A stretch of 59,993 nucleotides of DNA, taken from contig NZ_JBAFWZ010000019.1 of NCBI RefSeq assembly GCF_036662795.1, positions 1-59,993 on the forward strand, written 5' to 3'. The stretch is from Lysinibacillus_B sp036662795. Its GTDB lineage: Bacteria; Bacillota; Bacilli; Bacillales_A; Planococcaceae. This document shows positions 51,261 through 59,993 of this stretch, piece after piece (position 1 is the stretch's first letter; every line of letters begins with the position of its first letter). The translations under genes were made by a program, and so were the position numbers. The notes below the pieces were generated by a model. It worked only from the letters and a program-made list of their open reading frames with translations. It did not search any database and was not told where the DNA came from.

Positions 51261-52061
51261 ATGATCAGAAAGCTAAACAGCAAGGACCACGAGGCAGTAA
51301 TGGCGCTTATTAGTTCTAAGCCTGCAGAAAATCTCTTTATTATTGGGGATATTGAAGCGTACGGTTACGATTCAGATATTCAGGACATTTGGGGACAATT
51401 CCAAAATGATCAGTTGGTTGCCGTGCTGTTACGTTATGATCAAAACTATATTCCATACTGTGAGTCTACTTATGATGTGCAAGGATTTGCTGACATTATT
51501 AATCAAAATCCAAATCGGGTGGAGATTAGTGGCTTAAAGCATTTAATCGAGCCTCTGCATCCGCTTATTCACAGATCGGTTAGAAGATATAGTGAAACGT
51601 ATTATGCGAAATGTACAAAATTAAGCTATGAAATAGATGAAGAAAGATTCCAACATACGCATTATTTATTGCCTTCCTCTTATCAGGAAAATATCGAAAT
51701 GCTAAAGTCTATACCTGAGTTTGCACAAGGGACGTTTAGTGTCCAAGGGAGGGAGCGAGCTGAACAGTATAAAACAGGTCGAACGTATACTGTACGAGAT
51801 CAGCATGGTGTTATGGTTGCCTCTGCATCGACCACAGCAGAAAATTCCCAGTCTGCTATGATTGTAGGCGTGGGGACGAAACCCGGGTATGAAAAAAGAG
51901 GGTATGCAACACTATGTATGGAAAAGCTCTGCAGTGAATTATTAGGGGAAGGAAAATCTCTATGTTTATTTTATGATAATCCGGCGGCGGGAAGTATTTA
52001 TAAGCGATTAGGATTCGTAGATATCAGCATGTGGACAATGGTTCGCTATGAAGCGCAATAA
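51261..52061 (+). CDS. GNAT family N-acetyltransferase
   Basis: 266 aa, ATG with AGTAGGGGGAACAATC upstream. The C-terminal 130 residues are an FR47/GNAT domain: IVGVGTKPGYEKRGYATLCM (the acetyl-CoA loop region, here less canonical than Q/RxxGxG/A), LFYDNPAAGSIYKRLGFVDI. The N-terminal half (LISSKPAENLFIIGDIEAYG) is a degenerate GNAT fold of the two-domain type. Substrate unknown. Confidence 0.82.
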   Translation: MIRKLNSKDHEAVMALISSKPAENLFIIGDIEAYGYDSDIQDIWGQFQNDQLVAVLLRYDQNYIPYCESTYDVQGFADIINQNPNRVEISGLKHLIEPLHPLIHRSVRRYSETYYAKCTKLSYEIDEERFQHTHYLLPSSYQENIEMLKSIPEFAQGTFSVQGRERAEQYKTGRTYTVRDQHGVMVASASTTAENSQSAMIVGVGTKPGYEKRGYATLCMEKLCSELLGEGKSLCLFYDNPAAGSIYKRLGFVDISMWTMVRYEAQ

Positions 52062-52073
52062 ACGCCAAATAAT

Positions 52074-52106
52074 AAGTACCCTATCATTTTTAGATAGGGT
52101 ACTTGC
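52074..52106 (+). terminator. Terminator of the GNAT gene
   Basis: Stem AAGTACCCTATC / GATAGGGTACTT; the T tail is weak. Confidence 0.6.
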
Positions 52107-52110
52107 TTGA

Positions 52111-52221
52111 GTCGCCGCCTTCCATACCAATCAACGACTATGGCAGCGTTATAAATTCGAGATAGAGCCTCCTGTTCGCCATTTATTTGTGCAAGCTGCA
52201 AAAACTAAACGCATAGCGTAA
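52111..52221 (+). pseudogene. Possible C-terminal remnant of a lost gene
   Basis: An open stretch with no start codon reads VAAFHTNQRLWQRYKFEIE and PPVRHLFVQAAKTKRIA before a TAA. It has coding-like composition but is cut off at the left by a stop and a terminator. Origin not recognised. Confidence 0.25.
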
Positions 52222-52231
52222 GGGATTTTCG

Positions 52232-55200
52232 TTACTCCATCTCCTTCATCAGCGGCAGCTTGAAGCTAAAGCGTGAGCCTTGCTTTTCAATGCTTTCCAC
52301 AGAAATTTTGCCGTGATGCTGTTCGATGATTTTTTTGCAAATGGCTAAGCCGATGCCGTGTGAGTCTGAGTTTTTAATATTAGATGCACTATAGTAGCTG
52401 TCGAATATAAATTGAATTTCCTGCTCTGGGATGCCGATGCCGCTATCCTCTACAACGCAAATTAAATCCTCATCTGTCGTCATCATCCTAAATGAAATCT
52501 CACCGTGCTTCGTATATTTAATCGCATTCATAATCATATTCGTGACAACCTGCTTCACTCGATTTATATCAATTAAAATATACGTCTCTTGTTCGAAGTG
52601 ACCATCCGTTTTATAGGTTAAGTTGGCCCGTTGGACGTCCTCTCCATAGGAAATGGCAAGCTGCTCATAAAAATCTTGTACAGCCACCTTAGAATACGAA
52701 TATTCTAAGCGCCCGGCTTCGAGCTTGGCTAAATCAAATAAGTCTTGAATTAATAAATTTAACGATAATAATCGATCCTTGCTTCGCATTAAATAATGGT
52801 GTTGCTCCTCCTCAGTCGTTACAAGTCCGTCTAAAATGGCCTCAATATAGCCGAGTGAAGAAGTAATCGGTGAACGGAGCTCATGAGAAATGCTATGCAG
52901 CAATTTTTTTCGCTCTAGCTCATTCATTTCAAGCTTTTCGTTCGCTTCTTTTAAATGTAAATTGATTTCACCAAGCTCCTTTGTGCGATTTTCAACACGC
53001 TGCTCTAAATCCTGATAAATTTCTGCATTTTCAATCGATACAGCAATTTGTGTAGAAATCATCGTCAATAATTCGACCTGTGTAGAGTTAAAGGCGTTTT
53101 GTAACAATGCGTTATCTAAATAAAGTAGCGCCTTTACTTCCCCTTTATGGTGCACAGGTAAGCATAAAATCGACTTTGTATCCATCTTAATATGCGAGAA
53201 GAGGGGACTTTTCTGTGTATTAGAAATAATAACCGGTTCATTGCTTTGCAAAGTCAGTTCAGCAATCATTTTAATGTGTGAAACAAGCTCGACAGGAGGG
53301 TTATAATACTTGAATTGCATGTCCTCTGCCTGTGCCATTGCCTGAACATGAAGTCGACCGTGCTGGAAACGAATAAAAAATCCGCTTGTTGCATTCGCCT
53401 GCTTTAACAGAGAAAACAGCAGCTTTTGTAATAGGTCCTCCATTCGTACTTCCTTTGCCAATGATTGTGTAGCCTCTAGTACTGTAATCATATCGAAGGA
53501 TAAGGCATACTCTTGCTTTTGCAGCTGAATTTGAACGTATTCTCCGTAAAGCACCTCCCATTTGCGGGCGATTGTTTCAGCACCCCATCTTCGCATTTCT
53601 TTAATACCGCGTGTAATATAGTCGCTTGTTTTGGGTATATCCTTAAACCCCTCATAATATTTGGCCGCGCGCTCGTAAATAATCGCGACGTCCTGCGGGA
53701 ATTTATTTACCTTTGCTAGCTGAATGGCACGGTCAAAATAGAGTAGGGCTTCTCCGTCTAATTTTTTCATACGGCAATTTTCCGCTAGAAGCAGCATATA
53801 TAAATGCTCATAAATATGAGGCGCCACCTTTGCCCACTTTTTAAACTTTCGAACGCTTTCATTAATTTCAGTTACATATTGACGACGTTTTTCTCGATGC
53901 TTCCGAGGCTGCTTTAAAAAATCAAACTGCCAAAGTGCGCGGTAAAAATAATAGCTCGGTGCAGTTGGTAGGGAGGTCATCGTATCAATGGACGTAGAAA
54001 TATTTTCTAAAATAAGGGCAGCCTGCTGTTCATTTTGAAGCAGATAAGCCATTTGTAAACGTAGGATAGAGTGCATCCCTACGACCATTTCCTCATCCTT
54101 TAGCGTAATATGGCTATCCCAATCGGGCATGGTATCTGGATTGCGCAGCGCTGAAATCCAGCTTTGAAATTCTGTTAAATAATCACTCGATAATATATGG
54201 GGAATTTCCGCATAGCGATCCTGCTGATATTGTAATTCCTCGTCTAATTCTTTCAGTGAAGCGCCATTTGCAAGCCTTGTAGCACATAAAAAACAAGAGG
54301 TCACCGTTACTTGATATTTGAGTCCTACTTGCTCGCAGTATTGTTGCGTCAGACGCATAATTCGAATGCTTGATTCATAATCCTCCTCCCAATGATTTAA
54401 AAAGATGCCGTACGTAAAATAAATACGTGCCTTAATAATCATAGTGCTCTGATTATCCGCTAGAGACATCGCCAATTTGCCAAAACGCATCGCCTGCTTA
54501 ATATCATTAAATCCAGAAATCAGTATAAGGGTATAATTCATATACACCATGGCGCTTTCTGCTGTGGCCCCGTATTTTAGCTGTAAACGAAACACTCGTA
54601 GGATTAACATACCGGTTAAATTCGGGTTCATTCTATAGGTACCCGTTACGATGTAAATCATTATTTGAATTAATACATCCATCTCCTGCTCGTCGATGGC
54701 TGGTAGGTTGAAGAGCTTTTGGTCTGATACATTTTTCAGCTCCCATTTTAACAGTAAAACCTCTTTTAAAACTTGTAATTTGGTCGGTTCACGGCTAATG
54801 CTCATACCGCATAGCTCAAAGGCAGCGAAGCCAGCATTGATTACTAGCTCTGAGCTTTCAGATTCAATATAAATAAGCGTCATTAGGCGATAGATGATGA
54901 GCTTCTCGAGCACTGTTTCTGTATGCTCTAAGGCCTCTTCAATATGCTTTTTAGAATCCTGATAATCGCCTACTAAATACTCGCACTCTCCTAAGCTAGT
55001 ATAAATTTCGAGTGCGGTTTCACGCATGCTAACCCAATGATTTGAAGGTAATAGCTTCAAGCTCGCAACGAAAAATTGCAGGGCATTTTTAAATAAACCG
55101 GCATTTTTCAGTCTAACGCCTAAAGTATAGTTCCAAATCGCTAACTGCTGGTTCTCTGCGAGCGATAATCGACCGTTACAATAATTAAATTGTCGAACAA

Positions 55201-57346
55201 TCTCTTGTAAATAGTCGCTTTCTTCTATATGCTCGTCTATTCCTATAAGCAGTTGACCGATCTTATAGTGAATTTCCTCTCGTTTTTTCTGTGATAGCGC
55301 CTCATAGGCAGTTTCCTGGATACGGTCATGTACGAATTGGAATTTGACCTCGGCAAGCTGAAGACCATCCTCAAATGCTACGGAATTTTTCCATTTAAAG
55401 TGGTGGTCGCGCGCTATAATAAACCCTTGTTGAATCATTTCCTCTAGCTGGTCAATTAACTCATATGGAGGTAGCTCGACTAGCTTAAGTAATAGCTTTA
55501 ATTCGAATTCTCGTCCAAAGCAGGAAGCAACCTGTAGTATCGATTGTGCTTTTGGAGAAAGCATCTCGATTCGGTTACTAATAAAGCCCAATAGCTCCTG
55601 ATTGAAGATCGTATTTTGTACTCTTTGCCCATCAAACTTCCATATGTTTTCGCCAGCATCGAAATAAAGTGCTCTAGAATTTAGGAGAACCCGAAATACT
55701 TCATTCATAAATAAGGCGTTCCCTTGTGTGATGTGATACAGTCTCTGGGCTGCATCACTTATAAAAGGGGACTTTGCTTTTAATGAATCCTCTAGCCACT
55801 CCGATACATCCTGCGGAGATAAGTAATGAGGATAAACTGCACAAAAAGATTCTAGCTCCTGCTGCCATTCTGTAATGGGCTCCAGCATGCTTGCTTCATC
55901 GTTTCGGACCGTAATGACTAATAAAAAGTATCCGCCTTGATGCTGCTCATATATTTGCTTAATAATATCGACTGTAATCGCGTTTGCCCATTGTAAATCA
56001 TCGATTACCCAGACGATTGGTATTCGCTGACGAGAGAAGATGGCTAATATTTTTTTGATGGATGCAAATATATAGGCGTTTAATTGCAGGGTGTAATGGT
56101 AATTTTCTTTCAGCAATTCTGTATTGTCCGATAAAAACCATTTTAATTCAGGAATTAATGATAATAAGCTTTCGGTTATCATAAAGTCTGCTCCCTGCAG
56201 CCCTTTTTGGAACTGCACAATAGCACCTTCTCCTTCAACGTATACTTGCTTTAACAGCCTTCTAAGCGGTTGAATAATAGGTGAAAATGTTTCTTGGTTT
56301 GGAAGCTGATCATATTTGCTACTAACGAAATAGCCCTTCGTCATCGCGACGTCATTTTGCAGCTCCAGTGCTAGCGCAGACTTTCCACAGCCTGACGTGC
56401 CGTTTATAAAGACGATTTGCTTTTCACCTGCTTGGACTCTAGCGAAGGTTCTGCTTAATATTGCTTTTTCATCGTCTCTTCCGTATAGCTTAGTGGAAGG
56501 CTTAGGCTGCAAATTTTTATCATCCTGCCCAAGTGGGAATAAAATTTCATTCACACCATCGGCTAATTGCTGCCTAACACGCTTTAAGTCTTTCTTTAAG
56601 CCGACTGCACTTTGATAACGGTTGTCTGGATTTTTTTCTAGTAACCTTTCTACAATCATCTTTAAAATCTTCAAATCATTCTCTTTTTCGAAATGGGTGA
56701 AATCCGGCTTTTTCGTTAAAATATCAAAAATACAATCCACTGAATTGTCCGCATTGAATAGACGCTTCTTTGAAATCATTTCGTAGAAGAGTACACCAAG
56801 CACATATAAATCAGAGCGTTCATCTACCTCAATCGGAAGTCGGCCCGTATGTTCAGGAGCAATATACGGTAGCTCCTCCGTAGAAACGGCTAATTCTACT
56901 GCATTCTCTGTATTAGCGTTCCATTTCGTTAGCATAGATGCTGAAACGAGCTTTATTTGTAAGGAAGTCGAATGTATTAGAATATTCCTTGGGTTTAAAT
57001 GCCCAATTAGCAGTCCCTTTTGATGAAGACTAATAAGAGCATTTACAAGTTCAATGGCAATATATAAGAATTGATTTACTGGTATGCCCTTTTGAATTAA
57101 ATAGGGCAATGGCTGTCCAGCGAAATCTTCATAGATCATGATTAGCTGTTGATTGGCATGCTCATAAGCGATTGGCTTTAATAACCAACGATTATTTTCT
57201 TCTGCATAAACTGCATAGTCAAAATAGTGCTTCGCTCCCTCCTCATTAAAAAATCCAGGAATAATTTGCAATATAACAACTCGTTGGAAGCGCTGCAGGT
57301 ATTTTCGTTGAAGCGTCAAATCTGTTGGGTTGTATGTTTCGAGCAT
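52232..57346 (-). CDS. Giant hybrid protein: pseudokinase, AAA ATPase, TPR, GAF, histidine kinase
   Basis: 1704 aa; ATG at 57346 follows GAGGTG, and the GTG inside that site is not used. Residues about 15-265: protein-kinase fold, with HRD loop replaced by GHLNPRNIL, DFG by SAS (LVSASM) and no VAIK Lys (VVILQI), so likely inactive. About 290-600: STAND/AAA_16 ATPase, Walker A INGTSGCGKSALALEL and Walker B IPIVWVIDDLQWAN. About 650-1290: helical TPR-like repeats. About 1300-1440: GAF domain. About 1480-1700: HisKA (LLHSISHELRSPITSSLGYI) and HATPase (NMIMNAIKYT, EDSGIGIPE, SHGIGLAICKKII). No response regulator is adjacent. Confidence 0.88.
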   Translation of the reverse strand: MLETYNPTDLTLQRKYLQRFQRVVILQIIPGFFNEEGAKHYFDYAVYAEENNRWLLKPIAYEHANQQLIMIYEDFAGQPLPYLIQKGIPVNQFLYIAIELVNALISLHQKGLLIGHLNPRNILIHSTSLQIKLVSASMLTKWNANTENAVELAVSTEELPYIAPEHTGRLPIEVDERSDLYVLGVLFYEMISKKRLFNADNSVDCIFDILTKKPDFTHFEKENDLKILKMIVERLLEKNPDNRYQSAVGLKKDLKRVRQQLADGVNEILFPLGQDDKNLQPKPSTKLYGRDDEKAILSRTFARVQAGEKQIVFINGTSGCGKSALALELQNDVAMTKGYFVSSKYDQLPNQETFSPIIQPLRRLLKQVYVEGEGAIVQFQKGLQGADFMITESLLSLIPELKWFLSDNTELLKENYHYTLQLNAYIFASIKKILAIFSRQRIPIVWVIDDLQWANAITVDIIKQIYEQHQGGYFLLVITVRNDEASMLEPITEWQQELESFCAVYPHYLSPQDVSEWLEDSLKAKSPFISDAAQRLYHITQGNALFMNEVFRVLLNSRALYFDAGENIWKFDGQRVQNTIFNQELLGFISNRIEMLSPKAQSILQVASCFGREFELKLLLKLVELPPYELIDQLEEMIQQGFIIARDHHFKWKNSVAFEDGLQLAEVKFQFVHDRIQETAYEALSQKKREEIHYKIGQLLIGIDEHIEESDYLQEIVRQFNYCNGRLSLAENQQLAIWNYTLGVRLKNAGLFKNALQFFVASLKLLPSNHWVSMRETALEIYTSLGECEYLVGDYQDSKKHIEEALEHTETVLEKLIIYRLMTLIYIESESSELVINAGFAAFELCGMSISREPTKLQVLKEVLLLKWELKNVSDQKLFNLPAIDEQEMDVLIQIMIYIVTGTYRMNPNLTGMLILRVFRLQLKYGATAESAMVYMNYTLILISGFNDIKQAMRFGKLAMSLADNQSTMIIKARIYFTYGIFLNHWEEDYESSIRIMRLTQQYCEQVGLKYQVTVTSCFLCATRLANGASLKELDEELQYQQDRYAEIPHILSSDYLTEFQSWISALRNPDTMPDWDSHITLKDEEMVVGMHSILRLQMAYLLQNEQQAALILENISTSIDTMTSLPTAPSYYFYRALWQFDFLKQPRKHREKRRQYVTEINESVRKFKKWAKVAPHIYEHLYMLLLAENCRMKKLDGEALLYFDRAIQLAKVNKFPQDVAIIYERAAKYYEGFKDIPKTSDYITRGIKEMRRWGAETIARKWEVLYGEYVQIQLQKQEYALSFDMITVLEATQSLAKEVRMEDLLQKLLFSLLKQANATSGFFIRFQHGRLHVQAMAQAEDMQFKYYNPPVELVSHIKMIAELTLQSNEPVIISNTQKSPLFSHIKMDTKSILCLPVHHKGEVKALLYLDNALLQNAFNSTQVELLTMISTQIAVSIENAEIYQDLEQRVENRTKELGEINLHLKEANEKLEMNELERKKLLHSISHELRSPITSSLGYIEAILDGLVTTEEEQHHYLMRSKDRLLSLNLLIQDLFDLAKLEAGRLEYSYSKVAVQDFYEQLAISYGEDVQRANLTYKTDGHFEQETYILIDINRVKQVVTNMIMNAIKYTKHGEISFRMMTTDEDLICVVEDSGIGIPEQEIQFIFDSYYSASNIKNSDSHGIGLAICKKIIEQHHGKISVESIEKQGSRFSFKLPLMKEME

Positions 57347-57522
57347 AGAATTCACCTCTATATGATTGTGGTGTAAATTTATGTTATTGCTTCGATTATT
57401 AGGCAGTATCTTTTAAGTTAATTATAATATTATGGAATATGTAAGCACCACTATAAAAATGAAAAGGTTGAAAATAGTTTCGACTAAAGCGCTCTAGTTG
57501 TTCTCCTGGTCGAGGCTGAATA

Positions 57523-57569
57523 AGCATATTAGTGATAGAGTGCGTCACTAATATGCTCTCTATTTTTTC
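57523..57569. terminator. Hairpin between the CxxC-protein gene and the giant kinase
   Basis: Stem AGCATATTAGTGA / TCACTAATATGCT with a 9-nt loop. A T run follows on the plus side; on the minus side it directly follows the stop of the 58-aa gene, which it should terminate. Confidence 0.7.
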
Positions 57570-57746
57570 TTACTTCTTTCCATCGAAAAAATCCTCTAGG
57601 TCGTCATCCGTTTTATCTAAAAAGGTTTCCCAGCAGCTTTCGCACATCATACAAACTGCTTTTTTCGTTTCCTTGTAAGCTTCCTCACCCATTGCAATAT
57701 CCACTACTTTTCCGCAAATATCACAAACAGCATATGTGTAAAGCAT
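57570..57746 (-). CDS. Small zinc-ribbon-like protein, 58 aa
   Basis: ATG at 57746, 7 nt after AAAAGGAGGT. Sequence begins MLYTYAVCDICGKVVDIAMG, followed by CMMCESCWETF, and ends with an acidic tail (DDDLEDFFDGKK). The CxxC...CxxCxxC pattern suggests one bound zinc. Function unknown. The gene is too short for many ORF finders but has a strong ribosome binding site and a hairpin at its end. Confidence 0.75.
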   Translation of the reverse strand: MLYTYAVCDICGKVVDIAMGEEAYKETKKAVCMMCESCWETFLDKTDDDLEDFFDGKK

Positions 57747-57950
57747 AAACGTTACCTCCTTTTCTAGGTGAAATAGAGTCCACTCGTACTCATTTTAAAT
57801 TGTGAAGATATATAGTTAATTTTATTCAAATCTCCAAAGCCCTCCTATGAGAAATATCTAATTTAGAGGGAAAAATATGCAACGGAGAGCGGAAGCATAG
57901 GCGACTTTCTCAAAATGAATTGGAAGTAGTTCTATAAGGAGAGTTTATCC

Positions 57951-58582
57951 CAACAAAAGGTTGAGCCGTATCCGCACCAAAGGCGAGTCTATCCGAACAA
58001 AAGCGTGCCGTATCCGCACAAAAGCCGAGCCTATCCGAACAAAAGTGAGCCGTATCCGCACAAAAGCAGTCCATTCGAACAAAAGAGTGTCGTATCCGCA
58101 CCAAAGCAGAGTCCATCCGAACAAAAGCAGAGTCCATCCGAACAAAAGCAGAGTCCATCCGCACAAAAGCGTGCCGTATCCGCACAAAAGCCGAGTCTAT
58201 CCGAACAAAAGAGTGTCGCATCCGCACAAAAGCAGTCCGTCCGAACAAAAGAGTGTCGCATCCGCACCAAAGGCGGTCGTATCCTCACAAAAGCAGTCCA
58301 TCCGCACAAAAGTGAGCCGTATCCGCACAAAAGGCGAGTCTATCCGAACAAAAGCGGGTCGTATCCGCACAAAAGCCGTCCATCCGAACAAAAGCGGGTC
58401 GTATCCGCACAAAAGGCGAGTCTATCCGAACAAAAGAGTGTCGCATCCGCACAAAAGCAGAGTCCATCCGAACAAAAGCGTGTCGCATCCGCACAAAAGC
58501 AGAGTCCATCCGAACAAAAGCGTGCCGTATCCGCACCAAAGGCGAGCCGTATCCACACAAAACCCGCATCCTCACAAAAAGC
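57951..58582. repeat. 21-bp repeat array, family 1 (array 4)
   Basis: About 30 units, ATCCGCACAAAAG or ATCCGAACAAAAG every 21 bp (some 19-20), with spacer parts GCCGT, GCGAGTCT, GCAGAGTCC and GTGTCGC that differ from the other arrays. GCAGAGTCCATCCGAACAAAA is repeated back to back. The array lies between two divergent genes (58-aa protein and ctaB), so it cannot be explained as 3' trailing sequence. Open frames in it lack ribosome binding sites. Confidence 0.9.
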
Positions 58583-58634
58583 AACTCTCCCCTCTCAATA
58601 CTGTACAACTTGTGTCAGTTGTGAGAAAAAAGTC

Positions 58635-58643
58635 TGCTATAAT
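58635..58643 (+). promoter_or_regulatory. Candidate extended -10 promoter of ctaB
   Basis: TGCTATAAT, a full extended -10 element, about 70 bp before the ctaB start. No good -35 lies at 17 bp; TTGTGT and TTGTGA occur at other distances. Confidence 0.5.
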
Positions 58644-58712
58644 GGAACTGACCTAGTTGTTTAGGGTATACTAGCAAGAGTGACTATATGAGGGAGTATT
58701 AATAATAGAGAG

Positions 58713-59609
58713 ATGGAGAAGCAATCTTATTCGAAGCTGTGGGGACAAGCAGTAAAGACTGGGATCATTAAGTCAAACTTAATCCCGATGATCGCTGGAT
58801 TGATGCTTGCATTATTTACGTATGAATTAAGCTTTATCGATAATATTTGGAATTTTATTTTTGCAGTAGTTGGTTCAGCGTTTGTTATTGCGGCTGCGGG
58901 AACGTTTAATAACTTGTATGATCGTGATATTGATGCGGTAATGCAACGCACGAAAGTCCGACCAACCGTAACGGGAGAGCTTAATGCTAAGACAGTACTA
59001 GCTGCTGGGGTTACTCTTTTAATCTCAGGAATTGTTCTACTTGCATTAACAACACCACTTGCTGCATTCCTAGGGTTTCTTGGTGTGTTTTTCTATGTGG
59101 TACCGTACACAATGTGGACGAAGCGCCGAACAATTTGGAATACAGAAGTCGGAAGTATTTCAGGTGCGATGCCGCCACTCATTGGATGGGCAGCAGTTGC
59201 CCCAGATATTTGGCATCCAGCCTGCTGGGCGTTATTTATTATCGTTGTTATTTGGCAAATGCCGCATTTTTATGCAATCGCTATTCGCAAGCGTGACGAT
59301 TATGCGTCAGCGAATATCCCTATGCTACCAGTGGCAAAAGGGGAGCGCCGCACATACATTCAAACGAATATTTACTTAATATTACTTATTTTAACAAGCT
59401 TTTTATTTTTACCGCTTAGCCTTGGGTTGACACTAGTTTCCTTTGTGTTAGGTGCTGCTTGGTTATGGTTAAGCTTTGTTGGCTATCGCAAAATGGAAGG
59501 GAAAAAATGGGCAAATCGAATGTTTGCTTATTCCTTGTTCCATATGACAGCGCTCTTTGCGACAGTCATCATCTATTCATCAGTCGGTTTAATACTAAGA
59601 GCATTATAA
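58713..59609 (+). CDS. ctaB: Protoheme IX farnesyltransferase (heme O synthase)
   Basis: 298 aa UbiA-family prenyltransferase with about eight to nine membrane segments. The first Asp-rich motif is NLYDRDIDAVMQRTKVRPTV (N-x-x-x-D-x-x-x-D); the second region reads YAIAIRKRDDYASANIPMLP. TVTGELN and GAMPPLIGWAAV are CtaB marks. It adds a farnesyl group to heme B, giving heme O for cytochrome oxidases. The ATG has only a weak site (GAGAG) upstream. Its usual partners ctaA and ctaCDEF are not in the window. Confidence 0.92.
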   Translation: MEKQSYSKLWGQAVKTGIIKSNLIPMIAGLMLALFTYELSFIDNIWNFIFAVVGSAFVIAAAGTFNNLYDRDIDAVMQRTKVRPTVTGELNAKTVLAAGVTLLISGIVLLALTTPLAAFLGFLGVFFYVVPYTMWTKRRTIWNTEVGSISGAMPPLIGWAAVAPDIWHPACWALFIIVVIWQMPHFYAIAIRKRDDYASANIPMLPVAKGERRTYIQTNIYLILLILTSFLFLPLSLGLTLVSFVLGAAWLWLSFVGYRKMEGKKWANRMFAYSLFHMTALFATVIIYSSVGLILRAL

Positions 59610-59612
59610 GAG

Positions 59613-59643
59613 AGATCGCCTTTTTCGGAGGCGATCTTTTTTA
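59613..59643 (+). terminator. Terminator of ctaB
   Basis: Stem AGATCGCC / GGCGATCT with a short loop and TTTTTT tail. Confidence 0.9.
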
Positions 59644-59886
59644 TGAGGTTAAAATCTGTATACTAAATTTCGGTTCATTTTAGGCAAAAGTATAAAAACG
59701 TGAAATTTAAAAAGTAGAGATTATTAAAAAAATGTAGGGAGGGTTTAATAAAATCTCTTGTGAATTACCACGCTTTTTTTGCTATTATAATTAATACTGT
59801 AGTTAAAATTCAATTAAATTTAATGTGCATTATATAGGAAGTTATTAATTAATGATAAAAAAATAATATTTTTTAATAAAAAAGTA

Positions 59887-59913
59887 TTGACGTTTTATTG
59901 ATATGCCTATAAT
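59887..59913 (+). promoter_or_regulatory. rRNA operon promoter
   Basis: TTGACG (59887-59892), 15-bp spacer, TATAAT (59908-59913), in very AT-rich DNA. The gene-free stretch 59644-59993 holds this promoter, a possible upstream one (TATAAT at about 59784), and the leader. Confidence 0.65.
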
Positions 59914-59939
59914 ATATTAAGAGTCGCCAGGACATGATG

Positions 59940-59993
59940 CGACAACGAAACAAAATGAACCTTGAAAACTGAACAAGCAAAACGTTAACAATA
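59940..59993 (+). other. 5' leader of an rRNA operon (16S gene lies beyond the window)
   Basis: ACCTTGAAAACTGAACAAGC and AAAACG close to the right edge are the conserved pre-16S leader found in Bacillales rrn operons. The same stretch also occurs before 23S genes, but the promoter just upstream indicates the operon start. Confidence 0.75.

Overview
The window is low-GC Gram-positive (Firmicutes) DNA. It has strong AGGAGG-type ribosome binding sites, frequent GTG and TTG starts, U-tailed hairpin terminators, a MntR-type operator, a sigma-D-type promoter and the 5' leader of an rRNA operon at the right edge. Gene content (HelD, mntABCD, YvbH-like and YfmS-like proteins, a Gram-positive C-P lyase operon, heme O synthase CtaB) and the repeat DNA fit a Bacillales genome of the Lysinibacillus/Solibacillus kind. 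The genus is an inference; no search could be run.

Layout. 1-2741: a 21-bp repeat array, a 45-aa protein and helD. 2742-10276: a block of a second 21-bp repeat, a glycerophosphodiester phosphodiesterase, a manganese ABC transporter operon with a candidate MntR box and an extra small membrane protein, a VanW lipoprotein, a soluble chemoreceptor behind a consensus sigma-D promoter, and a TPR protein. 10277-11696: 1.4 kb of 21-bp repeats of both families. 11697-19736: DUF2804 protein, amidase-like protein, nitroreductase, then MMPL transporter, PD-(D/E)XK protein, response regulator and histidine kinase. 19737-24834: third block of the second repeat, LysE exporter, TerC protein, a decayed small locus, a YvbH-like PH-domain protein, and an ECF sigma factor with a membrane-anchored partner. 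24835-28712: another repeat array, methyltransferase, metallophosphoesterase, two tandem small membrane proteins. 28713-40424: GntR regulator and the phosphonate C-P lyase locus phnGHIJKML-phnPP-phnDCEE. 40425-52061: DUF3841 and MepB-like proteins, then a defence-like cluster (NUDIX plus PLD/SF2 helicase on the minus strand; McrB-like and McrC-like genes plus an unknown 370-aa protein on the plus strand), and a GNAT acetyltransferase. 52232-57746: a 1704-aa pseudokinase/AAA/TPR/GAF/histidine-kinase protein and a 58-aa CxxC protein. 57747-59993: another repeat array, ctaB and the rrn leader.

How genes work together. MntABCD imports Mn(II), and its candidate MntR box overlaps the promoter of the whole unit. 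PhnDCEE imports phosphonates; PhnGHIJKLM activates them and cleaves the C-P bond; PhnPP would turn the cyclic ribose phosphate product into ribose 5-phosphate. The PhnJ here lacks two of the four conserved cysteines, including the one proposed to carry the thiyl radical, although the rest of the operon looks intact.

The most unusual features are (1) two unrelated families of non-coding tandem repeats that share an almost exact 21-bp period (two helical turns) and recur in intergenic regions across the window, (2) the cysteine-deficient PhnJ beside a cysteine-rich PhnK, (3) the defence-like cluster, whose McrB-like gene changes composition abruptly, and (4) the giant pseudokinase-histidine kinase.
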